64,000 bases of DNA from Streptomyces griseoflavus. GTDB taxonomy: Bacteria; Actinomycetota; Actinomycetes; Streptomycetales; Streptomycetaceae. The notes below the pieces were generated by a model. That model was not told where the DNA came from. It worked only from the letters and a program-made list of their open reading frames with translations, and searched no databases. This document shows positions 59,231-64,000 of this stretch, piece by piece; position 1 is the stretch's first letter; every line of letters begins with the position of its first letter. The stretch is from assembly GCF_014649995.1 (NCBI RefSeq), contig NZ_BMUC01000001.1:1-64000 (forward strand). Reading direction: 5' to 3'. A program made the translations under genes and the position numbers.

Positions 59231-61188
59231 CCGACGACCAGCACGGAGGGGGCACGCCCCCGGGCGGCAGCCGCTGGGACCCGCTGCCCCAGGGCGACTA
59301 CGACGACGGCGCCACCGCCTTCGTCAACCTGCCCGAGGGGGGCATCGACGCGCTCCTGGACGCCATGGAGAGCCCCCTCGCCGCGCCCGGCCACGGCTAC
59401 GTGCCGCCGCAGATAACGGTCACACCCGCGACCACCGCGGGCACCGACCCGGCGGCCACCGGAACCTGGTCCGTGCCCGGCGCGCCCGCCGACGGCGCCC
59501 AGTGGCACGACCCGCAGGCCTCCGGGGCGGACCCGGCGGCGGACCGGTTCACGTACGACCCGGGTGCGAGCGGGCAGTGGACCTACGAGGAGCCGTCCGC
59601 GGAGAACCCCCCGCCGGGCCAGGACGTCACCGGCCAGTGGTCGATCCCCGTGGCCGGCGGCGACCTGCCGGACGAGTCGGGCGAGTTCACCACGTCCTCC
59701 CTGGTCGAGCAGTGGGGCGGCGGCACCCCTCCGGCCACCCTGCCGGGCGGCGCCCCGGCCCCCTGGGCCACCACCGAGTCCATCGGCCGCCCGTGGGGTC
59801 CCGGCGTCCCGGGCGTCCCCCAGGAGGCCGAGCGGCACGACGGCGGACACGGCCACCGGCCGTCCGGCCCGGACGAGTACGGCGGGCAGCCCGCCCACGA
59901 CACGCACGGCACGCAGGACACGCACGGCACGCACGAGCAGCCCGCGCACGACGGGCCCCGGCCCGCCGGCCACCTGCCCGAGCCGGAGCAGCCTTCGCCG
60001 GGCGAACCCGGCCGGGACGAGACCCGCGCACCCCACCGGCCGTCCGGCCCCGGCGAGTACGGCGGGCAGCCCGCCCACGACACGCAGGACACGCACGGCA
60101 CGGACGGCACGCAGGACACGCACGGCACGCACGACACGCACGAGCAGCCCGCGCACGACGGGCCCCGCTCGGCGGGCACGCCCCAGCCGCTGCCCGCCGA
60201 CGGCGCCGCGCAGCCGCAGTGGCGGACCGGCGCGGAGGCCCCCGACGGTGCCCCGGCCGAAGTCCACGAGCACCCGCACCCCGGCGCCCAGGCAGCCGCC
60301 GAGCCCCTCCCCGGCCCCGGCGGGACCCCGGAGGCTCCCGAGGACGCCCACGGCTCCCACGACGCCACCGACACCCCGGCGGACCCCGCCCCCGCCGGCG
60401 CCCCCGACGCGGCCGCCCACCCGGACGACGCACCCGCGCCCGGCACCCCGGACGGTTCCACGACACCGGGCGACCCGGACGGCCCGGACGGACCCGACGG
60501 CGACCCCGGCATCACGGTCGCCCCCCACGACGACCACCCCCTCGCCTCCTACGTCCTCCGCGTCAACGGCACCGACCGGCCCGTCAGCGACGCCTGGATC
60601 GGCGAGTCGCTGCTCTACGTGCTGCGCGAACGGCTCGGCCTGGCCGGCGCCAAGGACGGCTGCTCGCAGGGCGAGTGCGGCGCCTGCAACGTGCAGGTCG
60701 ACGGGCGGCTCGTGGCGTCCTGCCTGGTCCCCGCCGTCACCGCGGCCGGCAGCGAGGTCCGTACCGTCGAGGGCCTGGCCCAGGACGGCCGGCCCTCCGA
60801 CGTGCAGCGCGCCCTCGCGCGGTGCGGCGCCGTCCAATGCGGCTTCTGCGTCCCCGGCATGGCGATGACCGTGCACGACCTCCTGGAGGGCAACCCCGCG
60901 CCCACCGAACTGGAGACCCGCCAGGCCCTGTGCGGCAACCTGTGCCGCTGCTCCGGCTACCGGGGCGTGGTGAATGCCGTCAAGGAGGTCGTCGCCGAGC
61001 GCGAGGCGCACGCCGAGTCCTCCGGGTCCGACCCCGACGGCGAACCGGACGCGCCCCGCATCCCGCACCAGGCGGGCCCCGGCGCCGGTGGCGTCAACCC
61101 CTCGGTGTTCGGCGCCCCCGGACCCCACGAGCAGCCCCATGACCCGCCGCAGGACCGGCCCTACGGCCAGGACGGAGGCCAGGCGTGA
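59227..61188 (+). CDS. 2Fe-2S subunit with a 436-residue disordered N-terminal extension
   Basis: A 653-residue protein whose C-terminal part (about 439-620) is a complete CoxS/XdhA iron-sulfur subunit. The plant-ferredoxin-type cluster has Cys residues in KDGCSQGECGACNVQ and VASCL. The second cluster has CGAVQCGFCVPG and CGNLCRCSGY. Typical relatives are 150-200 residues. The extension is Pro/Gly/Asp/His-rich with repeated DTHGTQDTHGTHEQPAHDGP units and no recognisable fold; a short Gly/Pro/His-rich tail follows the iron-sulfur domain. GTG 59227 overlaps the previous stop and its own stop overlaps the next gene (GTGA), so the start is secure and the extension is really in frame. Confidence 0.88.
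   Translation: MTDDQHGGGTPPGGSRWDPLPQGDYDDGATAFVNLPEGGIDALLDAMESPLAAPGHGYVPPQITVTPATTAGTDPAATGTWSVPGAPADGAQWHDPQASGADPAADRFTYDPGASGQWTYEEPSAENPPPGQDVTGQWSIPVAGGDLPDESGEFTTSSLVEQWGGGTPPATLPGGAPAPWATTESIGRPWGPGVPGVPQEAERHDGGHGHRPSGPDEYGGQPAHDTHGTQDTHGTHEQPAHDGPRPAGHLPEPEQPSPGEPGRDETRAPHRPSGPGEYGGQPAHDTQDTHGTDGTQDTHGTHDTHEQPAHDGPRSAGTPQPLPADGAAQPQWRTGAEAPDGAPAEVHEHPHPGAQAAAEPLPGPGGTPEAPEDAHGSHDATDTPADPAPAGAPDAAAHPDDAPAPGTPDGSTTPGDPDGPDGPDGDPGITVAPHDDHPLASYVLRVNGTDRPVSDAWIGESLLYVLRERLGLAGAKDGCSQGECGACNVQVDGRLVASCLVPAVTAAGSEVRTVEGLAQDGRPSDVQRALARCGAVQCGFCVPGMAMTVHDLLEGNPAPTELETRQALCGNLCRCSGYRGVVNAVKEVVAEREAHAESSGSDPDGEPDAPRIPHQAGPGAGGVNPSVFGAPGPHEQPHDPPQDRPYGQDGGQA
59851..60175 (+). repeat. Duplicated segment with short tandem repeats inside the iron-sulfur subunit gene
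   Basis: Two related segments, about 59851-59966 and 60031-60175, each encode HRPSGPxEYGGQPAHDT, then runs of DTHGT units and EQPAHDGPRxAG. The second copy has more DTHGT/DTQ units. Within them a ~15-base GACACGCACGGCACG unit repeats. This is a likely site for slippage and strain-to-strain length change. Confidence 0.85.
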
Positions 61189-63491
61189 GCAACGAGACCG
61201 TCACCGCGCAGGCCGCCGAGACCGCCCCGGAGCCGGAACCGGTCCCGCACGGACTCGGCGTCTCCCTCCCGGCCGCCGACGCCCGCGCCAAGACCGAGGG
61301 CACCTTCCCCTACGCCGCCGACCTGTGGGCCGAGGGCCTGCTGTGGGCGGCCGTACTGCGCTCCCCGCACCCGCACGCCCGCATCGTGTCCATCGACACC
61401 ACGCACGCCCGTGAGATGCCCGGCGTCCGCGCGGTCGTCACCCACGAGGACGTCCCCGGCGACCCGGTGCACGGCCGCGGCACGGCCGACCGCCCGGTCT
61501 TCGCCTCCGAGGTCGTACGCCACCACGGCGAGCCCATCGCGGCCGTCGCCGCCGACCACCCGGACACCGCGCGGATGGCCGCCGCAGCGGTGATCGTCGA
61601 GTACGAGGTGCTCGACCCGGTCACCGACCCCGAACAGGCCTTCGAGGCCGAACCGCTGCATCCCGACGGCAACCTGATCCGGCACATCCCGCTGCGCCAC
61701 GGCGACCCCGACGCGGCAGGCGACGTGGTCGTCGAGGGCCTGTACCGGATCGGCCGTCAGGACCCCGCCCCCATAGGGGCCGAGGCCGGCCTCGCCGTGC
61801 CCCGCCCGGACGGCGGCGTCGAGCTGTACCTGGCGTCCACCGACCCGCACGGCGACCGGGACACCGCCGCCGCCGCGTTCGGCCTGGAACCCGATCGGGT
61901 GAAGGTCGTCGTCACGGGGGTGCCCGGCGCGACCGCCGACCGCGAGGACCGCGGATTCCAGCTGCCCCTCGGCCTGCTCGCGCTGAAGACCGGCTGCCCG
62001 GTGAAGCTCACCGCCACCCGCGAGGAGTCCTTCCTCGGCCACACCCACCGCCACCCGACCCTCCTGCGCTACCGGCACCACGCCGACGCCGAGGGCAGGC
62101 TCGTCAAGGTCGAGGCGCAGATCCTGCTCGACGCGGGCGCCTACGCCGACACCTCCTCCGAAGCCCTGGCCGCCGCCGTCGCCTTCGCCTGCGGCCCCTA
62201 CGTCGTGCCGAACGCCTTCATCGAGGGCTGGGCCGTACGCACCAACAACCCGCCCTCCGGTCATGTGCGCGGCGAGGGCGCCCTCCAGGTGTGCGCCGCC
62301 TACGAGGCGCAGATGGACAAGCTCGCCAAGAAGCTCGGCGTCGACCCGGCGGAACTGCGCATGCGCAACGTCATGGCCACCGGCGACGTCCTGCCCACCG
62401 GCCAGACCGTGACCTGCCCGGCCCCCGTCGCCGAACTCCTCCAGGCGGTGCGCGACTTCCCGCTGCCGCCGCTGCCCAAGGACACCCCCGAGGACGAGTG
62501 GCTGCTGCCCGGCGGCCCCGAGGGCGCGGGGGAGCCGGGCGCGGTGCGCCGGGGCGTCGGCTACGGCCTGGGCATGGTGCACATGCTCGGCGCCGAGGGC
62601 GCCGACGAGGTGTCCACCGCCACCGTGCGGGTCCAGGACGGCGTGGCGACCGTGCTGTGCGCGGCCGTCGAGACCGGGCAGGGCTTCTCCACCCTGGCCC
62701 GGCAGATCGTCCAGGACACCCTCGGCGTCGACGAGGTGCACGTGGTGCCCGTCGACACCGACCAGCCCCCGGCCGGACCCGGCTGCCGCGGCCGGCACAC
62801 CTGGGTGTCGGGCGGCGCCGTCGAACGCGCGGCGAAGATGGTCCGCACCCAGCTCCTCCAGCCGCTCGCGCACAAGTTCGGCATGTCCACCGAGCTGCTC
62901 CAGATCACCGACGGCAAGATCACCTCGTACGACGGCGTGCTGTCCACGACCGTCACCGAGGCGCTGGACGGCAAGGAACTGTGGGCCACCGCCCAGTGCC
63001 GCCCGCACCCGACGGAACCGCTGGACGAGGCCGGCCAGGGCGACGCCTTCGTCGGCATGGCCTTCTGCGCGATCCGCGCGGTGGTCGACGTCGACATCGA
63101 GATCGGCTCGGTACGGGTCGTCGAACTGGCGGTCGCCCAGGACGTGGGCCGGGTGCTGAACCCGGCACAACTGGCCGCGCGGATCGAGGCGGGCGTGACC
63201 CAGGGTCTGGGCGCCGCGCTCACCGAGAACCTGCGCACCCCGCGCGGTCTGGTCCGCCACCCCGACCTCACCGGCTACGCCCTGCCGACCGCGCTGGACG
63301 CGCCGGACATCCACATCGTGAAGCTGGTCGAGGAACGGGACGTGGTCGCGCCGTTCGGCGCGAAGGCGGTCAGCGCGGTGCCGGTGGTGACCTCGCCGGC
63401 GGCGATCGCCTCCGCGGTGCGGGCCGCCACGGGACGCCCGGTCAACCGGCTGCCGATCCGCCCGCAGGCCGCGGTGGTCACCGCGAACTGA
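61185..63491 (+). CDS. Molybdopterin-subunit-like protein of xanthine dehydrogenase family with degenerate active site
   Basis: A 768-residue CoxL/XdhB-like large subunit with the full two-domain layout (SLPAADARAKTEGTFPYAAD, LRSPHPHARI, TREESFLGHTHRHP, ETGQGFSTLA). Several key elements are altered. The glycine-rich GGGFGGK-type pterin loop reads GVPGATADRED (about 245-255). The RGFG stretch reads RGEG (about 361). The GVGE motif that supplies the catalytic glutamate reads AVSA (about 728-731). Its partner FAD and 2Fe-2S subunits look intact. It is either a specialised enzyme with another cofactor geometry or a pseudoenzyme. Its GTG overlaps the upstream stop. Confidence 0.85.
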   Translation: MSNETVTAQAAETAPEPEPVPHGLGVSLPAADARAKTEGTFPYAADLWAEGLLWAAVLRSPHPHARIVSIDTTHAREMPGVRAVVTHEDVPGDPVHGRGTADRPVFASEVVRHHGEPIAAVAADHPDTARMAAAAVIVEYEVLDPVTDPEQAFEAEPLHPDGNLIRHIPLRHGDPDAAGDVVVEGLYRIGRQDPAPIGAEAGLAVPRPDGGVELYLASTDPHGDRDTAAAAFGLEPDRVKVVVTGVPGATADREDRGFQLPLGLLALKTGCPVKLTATREESFLGHTHRHPTLLRYRHHADAEGRLVKVEAQILLDAGAYADTSSEALAAAVAFACGPYVVPNAFIEGWAVRTNNPPSGHVRGEGALQVCAAYEAQMDKLAKKLGVDPAELRMRNVMATGDVLPTGQTVTCPAPVAELLQAVRDFPLPPLPKDTPEDEWLLPGGPEGAGEPGAVRRGVGYGLGMVHMLGAEGADEVSTATVRVQDGVATVLCAAVETGQGFSTLARQIVQDTLGVDEVHVVPVDTDQPPAGPGCRGRHTWVSGGAVERAAKMVRTQLLQPLAHKFGMSTELLQITDGKITSYDGVLSTTVTEALDGKELWATAQCRPHPTEPLDEAGQGDAFVGMAFCAIRAVVDVDIEIGSVRVVELAVAQDVGRVLNPAQLAARIEAGVTQGLGAALTENLRTPRGLVRHPDLTGYALPTALDAPDIHIVKLVEERDVVAPFGAKAVSAVPVVTSPAAIASAVRAATGRPVNRLPIRPQAAVVTAN

Positions 63492-63587
63492 GACCCGCCC
63501 CGGGTCTTTTCCGCCGGGAGGCAACGCAAGCGGTTGCTGACGCGTCCTGAGAGGTGACGGGGCGTCGCGTTCGGCGCGCCCCGGTCT

Positions 63588-63618
63588 TTGAGCCGTTGTC
63601 AGTGGTGGCGCGTAGTGT
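63588..63618 (+). promoter_or_regulatory. Candidate promoter of the last gene
   Basis: TTGAGC (63588-63593) and TAGTGT (63613-63618) are 19 bp apart in the 233-bp gap after the molybdenum-hydroxylase-like operon. GGGGG at about 63715-63719 is the ribosome site for ATG 63725. Confidence 0.35.
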
Positions 63619-63724
63619 GGCGATCAGTGGGGGACGGCCGCCGGGCCCGGAAGGGCCCCTGCCGTCCTGCCCGGGGCGGGACGTTCGCGGACCCGGGACC
63701 GAGCACACGCATCGCGGGGGAATC

Positions 63725-64000
63725 ATGAGCACGACCGACACCGTTGTCGCCGCGGCGATCACACTCACCGACGCCGACCTCGACCCCTCCATCACGCACG
63801 CGTCCACGCGCCGCTGGCTGACCGGCCCGGGACTGCCCGCGGACAGCGGCCTGTTCAGCTTCGCCGAGCTGGCGCGGCGGGGCGGCCCGCACACCGTGGC
63901 CGACTCGACGGCCGGCCCCGACGACCGGCTCCCGGCCCGGCTGCGGGACCAGTTCGTCATAGGCGGTCTGGTGGGCCCGGCCGGCCTGGAGACGGAGTCG
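63725..64000 (+). CDS. Partial gene, possibly SUKH-4-like protein
   Basis: The first 92 codons of a gene cut by the window end, starting MSTTDTVVAAAITLTDADLDPSITHASTRRWL at reduced length here. The stretch GLPADSGLFSFAEL and the later FVIGGLVG recall SUKH-4 domain proteins common in Streptomyces, some of which act as immunity proteins. The assignment is weak because the main part of the domain is outside the window. Confidence 0.5.
   Translation, partial: MSTTDTVVAAAITLTDADLDPSITHASTRRWLTGPGLPADSGLFSFAELARRGGPHTVADSTAGPDDRLPARLRDQFVIGGLVGPAGLETES

Noticed and set aside
59899-60167. CRISPR or minisatellite independent of a gene
   Set aside because: The repeat lies in frame within the iron-sulfur subunit gene and keeps codon phase.

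Overview
The window is a piece of a very high-GC actinobacterial chromosome, almost certainly Streptomyces. The signs are third-codon-position GC near saturation, many GTG and TTG starts, several genes that look leaderless (TANNNT a few bases before the start codon), a pkaA/pkaB kinase pair, hupA, a matAB-type locus and narK next to a uroporphyrinogen-synthase-like regulator. From memory, the gene order matches the core chromosome of S. coelicolor around SCO2940-SCO2998 read in descending order. I cannot verify that here. I see no transposase, phage gene, CRISPR array, rRNA or ordinary tRNA. The only RNA genes I can support are tmRNA and one candidate small RNA.

Layout. 1-6348: edge of a polysaccharide or teichoic-acid export permease, a TetR regulator, an ADP-ribosylglycohydrolase, a GT2 glycosyltransferase, the divergent ohrR/ohr pair with a clear operator, and a polytopic membrane protein. 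6447-14542: a minus-strand cell-wall glycopolymer cluster with three paralogous fusions (GT2 glycosyltransferase plus CDP-glycerol glycerophosphotransferase) and a second polytopic membrane protein. 14690-18453: a sugar ABC importer (lipoprotein and two permeases, no ATPase) with an odd 29-bp duplication between the permease genes. 18654-19280: a small lipoprotein. 19296-26561: a signalling block with an FHA-EccC/FtsK-like ATPase divergent from Ser/Thr kinases pkaA and pkaB. 26668-33239: housekeeping genes prfB, an LAETG surface protein, ftsE-ftsX, an S41 protease, smpB and ssrA (tmRNA). 33316-36792: LacI regulator, MFS exporter and LysR regulator.

36966-41846 is an exopolysaccharide operon (matA-like membrane protein, matB-like deacetylase/glycosyltransferase, acyltransferase). 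43007-45650 carries the nitrate transporter narK and the regulator nnaR, with a GlnR-type site in front of narK. 46652-48066 is an ECF sigma factor with its zinc anti-sigma factor. After that come a HelD-type helicase, a candidate small RNA, a malic enzyme, hupA, murA, an AlgH/YqgE protein, a DUF3039 protein and a GH20 hexosaminidase. 58337-63491 is a translationally coupled three-gene molybdenum-hydroxylase-like operon. Its iron-sulfur subunit has a long disordered extension and its large subunit has lost expected cofactor and catalytic motifs. The window ends inside another gene.

Two themes recur. One is cell-envelope polymer work: the teichoic-acid-like cluster, matAB, murA, ftsEX, the sortase substrate and the hexosaminidase. 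The other is possible amino-sugar control: DasR-like half sites lie before the sugar ABC importer and the hexosaminidase. The strongest unusual signals are the divergent molybdenum-hydroxylase operon, the triplicated GT2-TagF proteins with unequal catalytic motifs, the duplicated permease junction and the small RNA at 50502-50643.
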